Positions 35,837 to 45,600 of a stretch of 64,000 nt of DNA are shown here, in pieces. The notes under the pieces were generated by a model. It was not told where the DNA came from. It did not search any database and saw nothing but the letters and a program-made list of their open reading frames with translations. Both the position numbers and the translations under genes were made by a program. The stretch's first letter is position 1. Each line of letters starts with the position of its first letter. The DNA is from Cellulomonas denverensis (GTDB lineage Bacteria; Actinomycetota; Actinomycetes; Actinomycetales; Cellulomonadaceae). The stretch lies in NCBI RefSeq assembly GCF_012396125.1, contig NZ_JAAXOX010000006.1:1-64000 (forward strand), read 5' to 3'.

Positions 35837-35871
35837 GCGGGCGCTGCGCTGGGTCGATCGAAGCCGGGGGT

Positions 35872-36735
35872 TCAGGCGCGGGCGGTGAGGGCGTGCAGCT
35901 CCGCGCGGAGGTTGGTCTCGGCGCGGGCGGTCCACTGCCCGCGGGCCCGGTCGGTGGCATACAGCGAAGGCAGGGCGAGGAGCTGGTCCAGGACCGCCGC
36001 TCGCCCGGCGCGGAAGTCCGGATCAGGCACGTGCGCGTACTCGGCGCGGACCTGCCGGGTGTACTCGGCATACCGGCTGGGCTCGGCCGCCAGGATCGCC
36101 AGGTCGGCGTCGCTGACCAGGGCGGCGGCCGGGTCGGCGGGGTCAGGATCGTGGTGCGCTGTCATCCGGACCAGGTCGGCCACCCGCTCGTCATCCAGGA
36201 CCGTGAGCGCGAGCTCCGCGGAGGCGTCCTCGTCGGCGGGGGTGCTGCCCCGGTGGATGGCGTCGTGGAACCACAGGGCGAGTTCGGCGGTGCGCCGGTC
36301 CCCGGGGCCGGTCGACTCGGCGGCGAGCAGGTCCAGCGCGGTCAGCGCCTCGGCCAGGTGCACCGGCCCGTGGTACGCCCGGTGCGGTTCCCGCCAGCGG
36401 AGCAACAGGTCGTCCACCGGCAGGTAGTCGTCGGGCCGTGCGTCCAGCCACCGCCGCCGGAGTCTCTTCAGCACCGCCCGGTCTCGCCCCCGGACCCGCA
36501 GACCGGACCCGATCAGCCGGCGGGTCAGCTCCCCGCCGCCCAGCGGCACCGCCCCGGCGTCGACCGCGTCCTGGTACCGGGATGCCGGGATGTCATAGTG
36601 GTCCAGGTCGAAGGCCCGCCGGCCGATGCCCAGCCCGGCGGCGAAGTCGTGCAACTCGGCGGGGGAGCTGTCCGAGACCAGGTGCGACCACAGGGTGTCG
36701 TGGGCGGGCCAGGCCGGGGGGTCGACGAGGATCAC
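35872..36735 (-). CDS. DUF4031 - HD-domain fusion protein
   Basis: 287 residues. The first ~80 (VILVDPPAWPAHDTLWSHLVSD ... DHYDIPASRYQDAVDAGA, in sections) are DUF4031. The rest is an HD-type metal-dependent phosphohydrolase-like domain (YHGPVHLAEAL, LWFHDAIHRG, RMTAHHD, SDADLAIL). Substrate unknown. GTG 36735 was chosen because TACGAT (minus strand, 36747-36742) ends 6 nt before it, giving a leaderless transcript; the frame extends 11 codons further upstream. Confidence 0.85.
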   Translation of the reverse strand: MILVDPPAWPAHDTLWSHLVSDSSPAELHDFAAGLGIGRRAFDLDHYDIPASRYQDAVDAGAVPLGGGELTRRLIGSGLRVRGRDRAVLKRLRRRWLDARPDDYLPVDDLLLRWREPHRAYHGPVHLAEALTALDLLAAESTGPGDRRTAELALWFHDAIHRGSTPADEDASAELALTVLDDERVADLVRMTAHHDPDPADPAAALVSDADLAILAAEPSRYAEYTRQVRAEYAHVPDPDFRAGRAAVLDQLLALPSLYATDRARGQWTARAETNLRAELHALTARA

Positions 36736-36778
36736 CGGGCGATCGTACGAGCGGCGGACCGGTTCCACCCCGGTACGA

Positions 36779-36810
36779 CGAAGGCCCGGACCGCCGGGTC
36801 CGGGCCTTCG
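36779..36810 (-). terminator. Terminator after tRNA-Gly
   Basis: 36779-36792 pairs perfectly with 36797-36810 (14 bp, 4-nt loop) just beyond the tRNA 3' end. Confidence 0.8.
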
Positions 36811-36814
36811 AGCG

Positions 36815-36885
36815 AGCGGATGACGGGAATCGAACCCGCGCTGTCAGCTTGGGAAGCTGAAGTTCTACCATTGAACTACATCCGC
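36815..36885 (-). tRNA. tRNA-Gly (anticodon CCC)
   Basis: 71 nt on the minus strand: acceptor GCGGATG/CATCCGC, D-arm with GTTCAATGGTAGAAC, anticodon stem TCAGC/GCTGA with loop TTCCCAA, T-arm CGGGTTCGATTCCCG and discriminator T. The 3' CCA is not encoded, as usual in actinobacteria. It reads GGG codons. Confidence 0.96.
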
Positions 36886-36950
36886 GTGACCGTCCGGGTG
36901 GACGGCCGTGACCAGTGTAACGGCTCCGCGCCGGGGATGGGACCCGCCGC

Positions 36951-36990
36951 GATGAGGGCTCCGGGGACTGAGTCTCCCGGAGCCCTCATC
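36951..36990 (-). terminator. Terminator of the cellobiose phosphorylase gene
   Basis: GATGAGGGCTCCGGG (36951-36965) pairs with 36976-36990, starting 2 nt beyond the gene's stop on the minus strand. Confidence 0.78.
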
Positions 36991-36992
36991 GA

Positions 36993-39467
36993 TCAGACGG
37001 TGACCTCGACCCGGACGGTGCTGCCGGCGGGGGCGTAGGGCACGGTGCGGCCGGTGATCGGCTCACCATCGACGGTCACCGCGGCGCGGGCACCGGGAGT
37101 GCCGGAGTTGGTGACGGCGATCTCGTACCGGGCGCCGCGGATGGTGCGGTTGACCGTGAACGACGGGACGTCCGGGCCGAGCTGCGGGTCGACGACCAGG
37201 CCGTCGTAGTCCGGGCGGACGCCCAGCAGGTACTGGGACACCGCGACGAAGTTCCAGGCGGCGGTGCCGGTCAGCCAGGAGTTCTTGGCCTCGCCGTGCC
37301 GGACCGCCTCCTTGCCGGCGATCATCTGGGCGTAGACGTAGGGCTCCAGGCGGTGCACCTCGGAGATGTCCTCGCGGTAGGCCGGAGTGATCCGCTTGTA
37401 GTAGTCGAACGCCCGGGCGCCGTTGCCGACCACGGTCTCGCCGATGATCACCCACGGGTTGTTGTGGCAGAAGATGCCGCCGTTCTCCTTGTACCCCGGC
37501 GGGTACGTCGACACCTCGCCCAGCTCGATCTGGTAGCTGGTGTACGCCGGGTACTGCAGCACCATGCCGTGGTCGGTGGCCAGGTGCTGGTTGACCGACG
37601 CCAGGGCGCGGACGGCCTCGGACTCCGGGTTCGCCGGGTTCTGCGGGTCGACGCCGATGCCGCCCATCACCGCGAAGCCCTGCGGCTCGATCCAGATCTT
37701 GCCCTCCGGCTTGGCGTCGGTGCCGATCGGGTTGCCGAAGAAGTCGTAGGCGCGCAGGAACCACTCGCCGTCCCAGCCGTGGGCCAGCACCGCGGCGCGC
37801 ATCTCGCCCACCGCGTCCCGGGCCTTCGCGGCGACCTCGGTCAGGCCACGGCGCTCGGCCAGCTCGGCGTACTCCGGGCCGATCGCGGCGAACATCGCGG
37901 CGATGAACACCGACTCCGCGACGCCGCCGGACTGGTTTTCCGTGGTCTGGAAGGACTCGCCGGGCTCGGTGGAGAAGCAGTTCAGGTTGAGGCAGTCGTT
38001 CCAGTCGGCGCGGCCGATCAGTGGCAGGCCGTGCGGGCCACGGTTGTTCACCGTGAAGTCGAAGGACCGGGTCAGGTGCTCGAACAGCGGCACCTCGGAG
38101 CCGGGCTCGTTGTCGAAGGGCACCGGCTCGTCCAGGATCGCCCAGTCGCCGGTCTCCTTGACGTACGCCGCCACGCCGAGGATCAGCCACAGCGGGTCGT
38201 CGTTGAAGCCGGAGCCGATGTCGTTGTTCCCGCGCTTAGTCAGCGGCTGGTACTGGTGGTACGCCGACCCGTCCGGGAACTGGGTGGAAGCGATGTCGAT
38301 GATCCGCTCGCGGGCGCGCTCCGGGACCAGGTGCACGAAGCCGAGCAGGTCCTGGTTGGAGTCGCGGAAGCCCATCCCGCGGCCGATGCCGGTCTCGAAG
38401 TAGGACGCCGACCGGGACATGTTGAAGGTGACCATGCACTGGTACTGGTTCCAGATGTTGACCATCCGGTCCAGCTTCTCGTCGCCGGAGCTGACCGTGT
38501 AGCTGCCCAGCAGGTCCGCCCAGTAGCTGCGCAGGCGGTCGAAGGCGGCGTCGGTCTGCTCGGTGGTGGCGTAGCGGGACAGCAGGTCGTAGGCGCGCTC
38601 GCGGTTGACCAGCTGCTGGTTGCTGCCCGGGGCCCACTTGGTGTCGTGGTCGTTCTCGACGTAGCCGAGCACGTAGGTCAGCGACCGGGACTCACCGGGG
38701 GCCAGGGTCACCTCGACCTGGTGCGAGCCGATCGGGTACCAGCCGGAGGCGACCGAGTCCGACGACTTGCCCGCGCGGGGCACTGCGGCCTCGCCCAGAC
38801 CGTTCCACGGCCCGACGAAGGTGTCCCGGTCGGTGTCGAAGCCGGCGGCCCGGGTGTTCACGGCGTACACCGCGTAGTGGTCGCGGCGCTCGCGGTACTC
38901 GGTCTTGTGGAAGATCGCCGAGCCGTGCGGGCCGTCCAGGTCCACCTCGACCTCGGCCAGCGACAGGTTGCGCTGGTAGTTCGTCTGGTCGTCCTGGGCG
39001 TTCCACAGGCAGAACTCCACGAAGGAGAACAGCTGCACCGTCTTGGGCTCGGCGGAGTCGTTGGTCAGCGTGACCTGCTGGATCTCCGCGTTCTCGTCCA
39101 CCGGGACGAAGAACAGGGTGTCCACGGTCAGCCCGCCGCGGGAGCCGGTGATCCGGGAGTAGCCCAGGCCGTGCCGCGCCTCGAAGTGGTCGAGCTCGGC
39201 CTTCACCGGCAGCCAGCCGGGGGTCCACACGTCGCCGCCGTCGTTGACGTAGAAGTACCGGCCGCCGTCGTCGGTGGGGATGTTGTTGTAGCGGTACCGG
39301 GTCAGCCGGCGCATCTTCGCGTCGCGGTAGAAGGAGTAGCCGCCCGCGGTGTGCGAGATCAGCGAGAAGAACTCCTGCGAGCCCAGGTAGTTGATCCAGG
39401 GGTACGGGGTGTGCGGCGTCGTGATGACGTACTCGCGTGCCTCGTCGTCGAAGTGGCCGAACCGCAT
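36993..39467 (-). CDS. cbp: Cellobiose phosphorylase (GH94)
   Basis: 824 residues, matching known cellobiose phosphorylases in length. It opens [20 protein letters not shown] and contains [35 protein letters not shown] and [14 protein letters not shown], where the Asp of DWND is the general acid. The C-terminus [14 protein letters not shown] ... GLVVDP is typical. It splits cellobiose with phosphate into glucose 1-phosphate and glucose in the cytoplasm, saving ATP. No signal peptide. ATG 39467 follows GGAAGG. A CebR/CelR-like operator and promoter lie upstream, so induction by cello-oligosaccharides is expected. Confidence 0.95.
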   Translation of the reverse strand: MRFGHFDDEAREYVITTPHTPYPWINYLGSQEFFSLISHTAGGYSFYRDAKMRRLTRYRYNNIPTDDGGRYFYVNDGGDVWTPGWLPVKAELDHFEARHGLGYSRITGSRGGLTVDTLFFVPVDENAEIQQVTLTNDSAEPKTVQLFSFVEFCLWNAQDDQTNYQRNLSLAEVEVDLDGPHGSAIFHKTEYRERRDHYAVYAVNTRAAGFDTDRDTFVGPWNGLGEAAVPRAGKSSDSVASGWYPIGSHQVEVTLAPGESRSLTYVLGYVENDHDTKWAPGSNQQLVNRERAYDLLSRYATTEQTDAAFDRLRSYWADLLGSYTVSSGDEKLDRMVNIWNQYQCMVTFNMSRSASYFETGIGRGMGFRDSNQDLLGFVHLVPERARERIIDIASTQFPDGSAYHQYQPLTKRGNNDIGSGFNDDPLWLILGVAAYVKETGDWAILDEPVPFDNEPGSEVPLFEHLTRSFDFTVNNRGPHGLPLIGRADWNDCLNLNCFSTEPGESFQTTENQSGGVAESVFIAAMFAAIGPEYAELAERRGLTEVAAKARDAVGEMRAAVLAHGWDGEWFLRAYDFFGNPIGTDAKPEGKIWIEPQGFAVMGGIGVDPQNPANPESEAVRALASVNQHLATDHGMVLQYPAYTSYQIELGEVSTYPPGYKENGGIFCHNNPWVIIGETVVGNGARAFDYYKRITPAYREDISEVHRLEPYVYAQMIAGKEAVRHGEAKNSWLTGTAAWNFVAVSQYLLGVRPDYDGLVVDPQLGPDVPSFTVNRTIRGARYEIAVTNSGTPGARAAVTVDGEPITGRTVPYAPAGSTVRVEVTV

Positions 39468-39503
39468 CGTTGCGCCTTCCGGAGTGGGGTGCTGGCTGCT
39501 GTG

Positions 39504-39561
39504 CGGGAGCGCTCCCACGCATCCGCGATCGACAGCGTAGCGCACGGTCGAACCGCTTCAA
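39504..39561 (-). promoter_or_regulatory. Promoter with CebR/CelR-type operator for cellobiose phosphorylase
   Basis: On the minus strand TTGAAG (39561-39556), a 16-bp spacer and TACGCT (39539-39534) form a promoter. CGGGAGCGCTCCCA (39504-39517) differs in one base from the published actinobacterial CelR/CebR operator TGGGAGCGCTCCCA. It lies just downstream of the expected start of transcription, about 37 bp before the ATG. Confidence 0.82.
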
Positions 39562-39587
39562 CGGGCCCTGGGGGCCGGGTAGGTGAA

Positions 39588-39627
39588 GGCCCTGGTGCGA
39601 GACGAGGGGGCGTCTCGCACCAGGGCC
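39588..39627 (-). terminator. Terminator after the ANTAR-like gene
   Basis: 39588-39604 pairs perfectly with 39611-39627 (17 bp, 6-nt loop), 18 nt beyond the stop of the minus-strand gene. Confidence 0.82.
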
Positions 39628-39645
39628 GTCCAGGGGCGGGTCCGA

Positions 39646-39924
39646 TCAGGGCCAGAGCGCACGGGGCCCGAGCTCGATCCGCGGAGCGAGTGGATCGTCG
39701 GCGAGCGAGCCGGCGACCATCGCCTCGGCGTGCCGGCAGACCGTGTTCAGCGGCGCATCCTGGCGCTCGGCCGCGTCGGTGAGGACCACCAGCGCCTCCT
39801 CGGCGTCGCAGCGCCGCAGGGCCATCACGATCCCGGTCGCCCGGGCGACCAGGACCGGGTCCTGGTCGCCCTGCGGTGAGGCCCAGCCCGCGAGTGCCCG
39901 GAGGGCCGGAGCCGGGGCGCTCAT
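39646..39924 (-). CDS. Small ANTAR-domain-like protein
   Basis: 92 residues. VARATGIVMALRRCDAEEALVVLTDAAERQ resembles, in parts, the three-helix ANTAR RNA-binding domain (A.GIVM.....AEEA...L...A......VA..I). ANTAR proteins bind dual hexaloop RNA hairpins and prevent termination. The usual sensor domain is absent, and the match is by eye. Its ATG overlaps the stop of the surface-protein gene (ATGA), so both come from one transcript. Confidence 0.6.
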   Translation of the reverse strand: MSAPAPALRALAGWASPQGDQDPVLVARATGIVMALRRCDAEEALVVLTDAAERQDAPLNTVCRHAEAMVAGSLADDPLAPRIELGPRALWP

Positions 39925-41123
39925 CGGACCGCCCGGTTCAGCCGCCGCAGCGCCAGACCCACCATGGTCGCGCCCGCACCGGTCAGGGCGAGCATCGCGA
40001 CGCCGGAGCCGGTGGTGGCCAGGGCCGTGGGAGCCGAGGCCGTCGAGCTCGCGGTGTGCCGCGTGCTGGGCCGAGCCACCCCGGTTGCCGAGTCGGTCGT
40101 GGCGGCCAGGACCGGACTCTGCAGGGATGCGGCGGTCGGGTCGGTCGTCGCGGTCGGGTCGGTCGCCGTGGTCGGGTCGAGGTCGGTCGGCAGACCCAGC
40201 TCGACGAACTCGCTCGGGTCGACGGGGTCCGTCGGCTCGGTCGGCTCGGTCGGGTCGACAGGGTCCGTCGGGTCGGCAGGGTCGGTGGGGTCCGTCGGAT
40301 CCGCCGGGTCGACAGGGTCGGTCGGGTCAACAGGGTCGGTCGGGTCCGTGGGGTCCGTCGGGTCGGCAGGGTCCGTCGGATCGACGGGATCGACGATCAG
40401 CTCAGACGTCGGCCTGCAGTACCCCTGCTCCGACACCGGTGTTCCCGTGTGGTTCACGTGCGTCCGGGTCACGCACCCGCCCTCCGGCACGCCGAAGACG
40501 TCCCACGGGATGACCGTCGCGCCGTGCAGATCGGAGTCCTTGTCGATCTTCAGGTGGATCTTGCCCTCGGACGTCTCGACCCAGATGTTGACGTTCTTGT
40601 CCGGGATCGGGTCGTAGAAGTGCAGGCCGTCCTCGTCCCACCAGTAGTCCAGGGTGCCGTCGCCGGTGCCGGTGGAGGTGGGCAGGTCCGCAGGGTCGGC
40701 GACGGAGTCATCGACCGCAGGTGCCTGGCTCGGCGCCGGATCGGTGGCGGCCGGCTGAGCGGCGGCCGGTGCTGCGGTGCTCGGCTCGGCGGCCGCGGGC
40801 TCAGTGGCGGGTGCGGCAGCGGGCTCAGCGGCGGGCAGGGGGTCAGCGGCGGGCGCGGGGTCGGTGGCGGGCGCGGGCTCGGCGGCGGACACAGGGTCGG
40901 TGGCGGGTGTCGGCTCCGCGGCGGGCGCGGACGTGGCCTCGGCGGCGGACGTGCCGTCCCCGGCCTCCGGGGTGGCAGCGGGCGCCTGCGGTGCGGCCTG
41001 CGTGCTCGGCGCCGGCACTGCACCGTCCTCGGCCCCTCCCGCGGTCTCGCCGGGGAGCGCCCCGACCGGCCCCGCGATGGTCAGGGCGAGCGCCGCGGCG
41101 GCGGCGGGCATGACGGTGAGCAT
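39921..41123 (-). CDS. LAXTG surface protein with Asp-Pro repeats
   Basis: 400 residues: signal peptide (MLTVMPAAAAALALTIAGPV), a long Ala/Pro/Thr/Glu-rich stalk with repeated PATDPAPA-like units, a small central domain (about 160-235; LDYWWDEDGLHFYDPIPDKN, then CVTRTHVNHTGTPVSEQGYC with two cysteines), a run of DPTDP/VDP tripeptide-type repeats, and the sorting signal LATTG, hydrophobic helix, RRLNRAVR. A class E sortase should anchor it to the wall. The central domain is not one I recognise. ATG 41123 follows GGAGGAG at good spacing. Confidence 0.82.
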   Translation of the reverse strand: MLTVMPAAAAALALTIAGPVGALPGETAGGAEDGAVPAPSTQAAPQAPAATPEAGDGTSAAEATSAPAAEPTPATDPVSAAEPAPATDPAPAADPLPAAEPAAAPATEPAAAEPSTAAPAAAQPAATDPAPSQAPAVDDSVADPADLPTSTGTGDGTLDYWWDEDGLHFYDPIPDKNVNIWVETSEGKIHLKIDKDSDLHGATVIPWDVFGVPEGGCVTRTHVNHTGTPVSEQGYCRPTSELIVDPVDPTDPADPTDPTDPTDPVDPTDPVDPADPTDPTDPADPTDPVDPTEPTEPTDPVDPSEFVELGLPTDLDPTTATDPTATTDPTAASLQSPVLAATTDSATGVARPSTRHTASSTASAPTALATTGSGVAMLALTGAGATMVGLALRRLNRAVR

Positions 41124-41310
41124 GGGGACTCCTCCTTCCCCGGGCAGAGCCCGGCTGGTCTCGATCGGGGCGTCCGGTCGTGGACCGGGACATGTCCAGA
41201 TCACCAGCGGGAGGAGTGCGGAGTCGGGGTCGCGCGGGTACGGAGGCGGTCGTGGTCGCGCGGAATCGGGGTACCGAATCACGGGTTCGGTGGCGGGTAC
41301 GTGGTGGCGA

Positions 41311-43803
41311 TCAGTGGTGCTCGGCGGCCACGTACCGCTCGATCTCGGCCCGGTTGGTCAGGCCGAGCTTGCGCAGGATGTGCGAGACGTGGCTCTCCAC
41401 GGTGCGCACGCTGAGATGGAAGGCATCCGCCAGTTCGCGGTTCGTCCGCCCGGCGCTGACCCCCGCGGCGATCTCCTGCTCGCGGGCGCTGAGCGCCTCC
41501 CACCGCGAACCCCGGTCGTCGGTGGCGGCGCGCAGGTGCCGGAGGGCGGGGTCGTGCGCATGGTCGGCGTCCAGCGCGGCGAGGGCGGCGTCGGTCAGTC
41601 CGGTGAAGTCGGCGGGACGATGCCGCAGGATCTCGACCAGGGCGTCCTGGTCGTCGGCGGCCAGTGCCCGGTGCAGGCCCAGGGCCGGGACCAGGGCGGG
41701 CAGGTCGGTGCCGCGCATCAACTCCTCGATCTGCTGCAGCCGCGCCGGGTCGTAGGCGCCGGGCCGGCTCAGCCAGCAGATCAGCGCGGCGGTGCGCAGC
41801 CCGCGATCGGCGTACCGGCATCCGGCCTCCCACAGCAGCGCGTCCCCGTCGCCGGTGCCGGTGGCCCGGGCCAGTGCTGCGCGGGCGATCACCCCGAAGC
41901 TCTGCACCGCCTGCATGAACCGATGTGGCGTGTGGTCGAGGGCGTCGAGCAGGGTCTCGGCGACGTCGTACTGCCCTGACCGGGTGGCGAGCAGCGACCC
42001 GAGGGCTAGGGTCCGGCGGTAGAAGGTGGTGTCCAGCGGACCACCCGGGCCTAGGCGCAGCGAGGTGCCGAGCGCCTGCACCGCGCCGGGGATGTCATGT
42101 CCGACCACGAGGGCCTCGGCCAGGGCGCAGGCATGGACGCGGACCCCGAGCAGGTCGAGGTTCACCAGCGCGCGACGCAGCTCGCGCCGGGAGAGTTCTT
42201 CGACCTCGTCGGCCCGGTTCAGGAGCAGCATCGCCTCGGCGCGCAGGCCATCGAGGTGGTAGTCGGCCACGGCCGGCTCGGCGTCGACCCGGTCGCAGGC
42301 CTCCAGTGCATCGGTGGCCCGGCCGGCATCCAGCAGCCCGGCACCCTGGGAGACCGCGGCCCAACTCCGCAGGACGCCACCAGGCGGCAGGTCGGGCCCC
42401 GGTTCTCCCTGCTGTCCGGCGCGGCGGGCACCGGTGAGCAGGTCGATCAGCGCCAGCAGGCTCGGCCGGTCCGCGAACCGCTCTGCGACATCGCCGAAGT
42501 CCTCGTCGGCCCAGACCGCCCAGCGCAGCTCGTCCAGCGCGAAGGTCACCAGGTCGTCCGCCGACTCGGAGCCGGTGACCTCGGTGCCGGCGAACACCGC
42601 CGCAGCAGCGACCGCGGTCCCGCGACGCCGGAGCAGCACCGACAGGTAGTCGTTCGCGTTCGGCACGAGGGGCGCCGCCTGCCACCGCCGTCGCCGGCGG
42701 AGCTGTTCGACCGCATCGCGTTCCTGTGCGGGCCCGGCCAGGTCCGCGGCCCAGCGCCACTCGTCCTGGGTCACGTCGTCGATCAGGTCAGGGTCGGGGT
42801 TGGGCAGATCCGTCCCGGTCTCGTTCCAGGCGCGTTCGGCCTGCCGGATCAGCGCGGCGCGGCGCAGCGGGTCCATCCGGTCCCGCAGGGCGGCCGCCAG
42901 AGCCGGCGGGGTCACGACCAGGACCTCTGGGGTCGCCCGCAGCCGGCCGATCGCGAGCAACTCGTCCAGGATCGCGGGGTCGAGTTCGAGCGCACCCTCG
43001 GCCACCCGGCGGCGGACCGGTCCGGCGCAGGACAGCACCTCCAACGCCGCCACCTGCTCGGCATCCAGCCGGGGGAGCAGCGCGTGCGCGACCGCGGCCA
43101 GCGGGAGGCCGTCCAGCGGGCCGACCGTCCGCCAGCGGTCGCCGTCCAGTTCGATCGCCCCGCTGAACCGGGCGGCGTCGGCGATGGCCAGCGCCACCTT
43201 GGGGTTCCCGTCCGCCCGGGCGGTCAGTGAGGAGGCGAGGGCGACGTCCACCGGCGCGCCCAGTTCCTCGGCGAGCAGCCGGCTGATGGCGGCGAACCCG
43301 CGCGGGCGCAGCAGCACCTCCGCGGGCGCGCGCTCGGCGACCAGCTCGGCCACGGCGGAGCCGTGCACCCGGGACAGGTCGCGTCCGGCGGTGGCCAGCA
43401 TCCGGGCCCTGCTGCGGCGCAGCGCATCCAGCACCACGGTCGCGCTGACCGCGTCCAGCCGGTCCAGATCGTCCACCACCAGCAGCGCGCGCCGGCCGGC
43501 CAGTTCCCCGGCCAGCCAGATGGCCAGGACGCCAGGATCGGGTCGCAACCGTTCGGCGACCACCGAGGGGTGCGTGCGCAGCGCAGCCAGCGGGGCATCG
43601 CCGGAGGCCCAGAGCCGCAGCACCGGGATCGACCGGCGTTCGGTCTGGGCGACCACGGAGTCGAGAGCCCGGCTGCGCCCGGAGCCGGGTTCGCCGCGGA
43701 TCACCACGTCCCGCCCGGCCGTCAACCAGCGCCGCGCCTCGCCGATCGCCTCGTCGAAGGCGTTCGGGGCGACGACCGGTGCGTCCCAGTGCTCGACGGC
43801 CAC
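41311..43803 (-). CDS. LAL-type LuxR regulator with AAA ATPase domain
   Basis: 830 residues. N-terminal ATPase with Walker A GEPGSGRS (37-44) and Walker [13 protein letters not shown], a long helical repeat region, and a C-terminal LuxR helix-turn-helix ([25 protein letters not shown], in sections, then [18 protein letters not shown]). It is a large ATP-binding transcription activator of the MalT type; ligand and targets are unknown. GTG 43803 is preceded by TAGCGT (minus strand, 43815-43810) with a 6-nt gap, a leaderless arrangement. It lies divergent from dcd, whose start is similar. Confidence 0.9.
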   Translation of the reverse strand: MAVEHWDAPVVAPNAFDEAIGEARRWLTAGRDVVIRGEPGSGRSRALDSVVAQTERRSIPVLRLWASGDAPLAALRTHPSVVAERLRPDPGVLAIWLAGELAGRRALLVVDDLDRLDAVSATVVLDALRRSRARMLATAGRDLSRVHGSAVAELVAERAPAEVLLRPRGFAAISRLLAEELGAPVDVALASSLTARADGNPKVALAIADAARFSGAIELDGDRWRTVGPLDGLPLAAVAHALLPRLDAEQVAALEVLSCAGPVRRRVAEGALELDPAILDELLAIGRLRATPEVLVVTPPALAAALRDRMDPLRRAALIRQAERAWNETGTDLPNPDPDLIDDVTQDEWRWAADLAGPAQERDAVEQLRRRRRWQAAPLVPNANDYLSVLLRRRGTAVAAAAVFAGTEVTGSESADDLVTFALDELRWAVWADEDFGDVAERFADRPSLLALIDLLTGARRAGQQGEPGPDLPPGGVLRSWAAVSQGAGLLDAGRATDALEACDRVDAEPAVADYHLDGLRAEAMLLLNRADEVEELSRRELRRALVNLDLLGVRVHACALAEALVVGHDIPGAVQALGTSLRLGPGGPLDTTFYRRTLALGSLLATRSGQYDVAETLLDALDHTPHRFMQAVQSFGVIARAALARATGTGDGDALLWEAGCRYADRGLRTAALICWLSRPGAYDPARLQQIEELMRGTDLPALVPALGLHRALAADDQDALVEILRHRPADFTGLTDAALAALDADHAHDPALRHLRAATDDRGSRWEALSAREQEIAAGVSAGRTNRELADAFHLSVRTVESHVSHILRKLGLTNRAEIERYVAAEHH

Positions 43804-43865
43804 ACGTCCACGCTAGGCCCGGCGGCCCATCCCTGCCCGCCGTCGCCAGGCATTACCGTGGTCCC

Positions 43866-44441
43866 GTGCTGCTCTCTGATCGCGACATCCGTGCCGAGCT
43901 CGACGCCGGGCGGGTGGTCCTCGACCCGACCGAACCGGAGATGGTGCAGCCGTCCAGCGTGGATGTGCGGCTGGACCGGTTCTTCCGGCTGTTCGACAAC
44001 CACCGCTACGCGATGATCGACCCGTCGACCGAGCAGCCCGACCTGACCCGGATGGTGGAGGTCGACCCGGAGTCGCCGTTCGTGCTGCACCCGGGTGAGT
44101 TCGTGCTCGGCTCGACCTTCGAGCAGGTGACCCTGCCGGACGACATTGCCGCGCGGCTGGAGGGCAAGTCCTCGCTGGGCCGGCTCGGGCTGCTGACCCA
44201 CTCGACCGCCGGGTTCATCGACCCGGGGTTCAGCGGCCACGTGACCCTGGAGCTGTCCAACGTCGCGACGCTGCCGATCACGCTCTGGCCGGGGATGAAG
44301 ATCGGGCAGATGTGCTTCTTCCGGCTCAGTTCCCCCGCCGAGCGGCCGTACGGGTCCGGCGCGACCGGCTCCCGGTACCAGGGGCAGCGTGGGCCGACCG
44401 CCTCCCGGTCCTGGCAGAACTTCCACCGGACCCGGGTCTGA
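43866..44441 (+). CDS. dcd: dCTP deaminase
   Basis: 191 residues, full length. It opens [57 protein letters not shown] (in sections, with the catalytic Glu region) and [11 protein letters not shown] are typical. It deaminates dCTP to dUTP; the mycobacterial enzyme also makes dUMP, and this one may do the same. TACCGT (43854-43859) ends 6 nt before GTG 43866, a leaderless start. Confidence 0.94.
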   Translation: MLLSDRDIRAELDAGRVVLDPTEPEMVQPSSVDVRLDRFFRLFDNHRYAMIDPSTEQPDLTRMVEVDPESPFVLHPGEFVLGSTFEQVTLPDDIAARLEGKSSLGRLGLLTHSTAGFIDPGFSGHVTLELSNVATLPITLWPGMKIGQMCFFRLSSPAERPYGSGATGSRYQGQRGPTASRSWQNFHRTRV

Positions 44442-44445
44442 CCGC

Positions 44446-45525
44446 GTGAACGGCCCGGCGATCCCGCTGCCGCGGCTGACCAGCTGGCCGCAGGACGCTC
44501 CGGCCCCGGGGCGGCACCTGCTGCTGCTCCCGGACGGCGTGGTCAGCGAGGAGGTCGAGGTGCTGGCGGTCAGCCGGTTCGCGTCGGCCCGCTGGGAGCG
44601 CCCGCCGCGGGTGCCCAGTCGCCGGCGGGACAGTGCGGCCCAGCCGACCCCCGGGGTGCTGCGGCTGGGCCGGTTGTCCACGGTCACGGGGCCGTTCGGG
44701 GTGGAGCCCGCGGTGGCCGCCCGGCTCGGGGTGCCCGGCGACATCGTGGCCGCCTGGCCGGTGGACGTGCCGCGCGAGCGGGCGGCGACCCCGGCGATCG
44801 GCGGTGACCGGGACGGGCTGCGCCGCGCGTTCGGCGACCAGCAGCCGGTCCGGGAGGAGGGCCGGGTGCTGCGCTGGGCGATCGACGTGGCCCGGCGGCT
44901 CGGCGGGGCGGTGCGCACGGACACCGGCGTGGTGCTGGTGCCGGAGATGGACGCCGCCCTCGACCTGACCGTGGTCTCGGACCGGTGGGTGGAGCCGGAG
45001 GAGGTGCTGGCCGCCGCGTGCCGGGTCGCCCCGCAGGCCCGGCTGGACGCGCCCGCGCCGACCGGCGAGCGCCTGGCCGCGGTCACCCACACCGGCCGGG
45101 TGCTGGTGGACCGGCCGGAGGCCGGCATCGGCGTGACCGACCCGGACGAACGCCGCCGGCTGCACGCCGAGGCCGATGCCTTCGACGCCTGGATGATCGA
45201 GCACCCGCCGGCCGCCGAGGGCTTCGGGGTGCTGATCGACCTGGGTGCGGACGGTGCGGTGTCGATCCGCGCCGAGTCCGAGGGCGACCTGCCGCTGGTG
45301 TTGCAGGGACTGAGCTGGACCACCGGTGAGGTGATCGCCTACCGGGTGACCTGGGAGCCGCCGGAGCTGGAGGAGCTGGAGTCGGAGCGGCCGTCGCTGG
45401 CACACCGGGTGGCCCGCGGCCGGGCGGCGCAGGTGGTGCGGTCGATCGCCCGCGAGGTCCAGCACGACGTCGGCGGCGAGGTCGCCGACATGGCCGGGTT
45501 CCTGGTGGATCCCGCGGAGCTCTGA
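44446..45525 (+). CDS. Unrecognised protein following dcd
   Basis: 359 residues with no signal peptide or membrane helix. It is Arg-, Glu- and Val-rich, with recognisable stretches LGVPGDIVAAWPVDVPRERA and FDAWMIEHPPAAEGFGVLIDLG and a charged C-terminal helix (VVRSIAREVQHDVGGEVADMAGFL). I cannot place it in a family. GTG 44446 lies 4 nt after the dcd stop, so the two form an operon. Codon use is like that of its neighbours, so it is probably native and cytoplasmic. Confidence 0.75.
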   Translation: MNGPAIPLPRLTSWPQDAPAPGRHLLLLPDGVVSEEVEVLAVSRFASARWERPPRVPSRRRDSAAQPTPGVLRLGRLSTVTGPFGVEPAVAARLGVPGDIVAAWPVDVPRERAATPAIGGDRDGLRRAFGDQQPVREEGRVLRWAIDVARRLGGAVRTDTGVVLVPEMDAALDLTVVSDRWVEPEEVLAAACRVAPQARLDAPAPTGERLAAVTHTGRVLVDRPEAGIGVTDPDERRRLHAEADAFDAWMIEHPPAAEGFGVLIDLGADGAVSIRAESEGDLPLVLQGLSWTTGEVIAYRVTWEPPELEELESERPSLAHRVARGRAAQVVRSIAREVQHDVGGEVADMAGFLVDPAEL

Positions 45526-45600
45526 CCGCTCCGATTGCCGGTCCCGCCCGGTCATCCGACGATGACCTGACGGCGGAGGGTCCGCCCTGGTGGGAGGACG

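Larger units (their letters stand above)
35538..35871. other. Gene-free repeat locus
   Basis: About 330 bp with no credible gene. It contains a 26-bp direct duplication (35577-35628), the second family A palindrome (35639-35699), its 7-bp array (35697-35745) and three 8-bp units GCGAGCAC (35813-35836). Confidence 0.85.

Noticed and set aside
36815..36885. Integration site of a mobile element at tRNA-Gly
   Set aside because: No integrase and no repeat of the tRNA 3' end were seen on either side.
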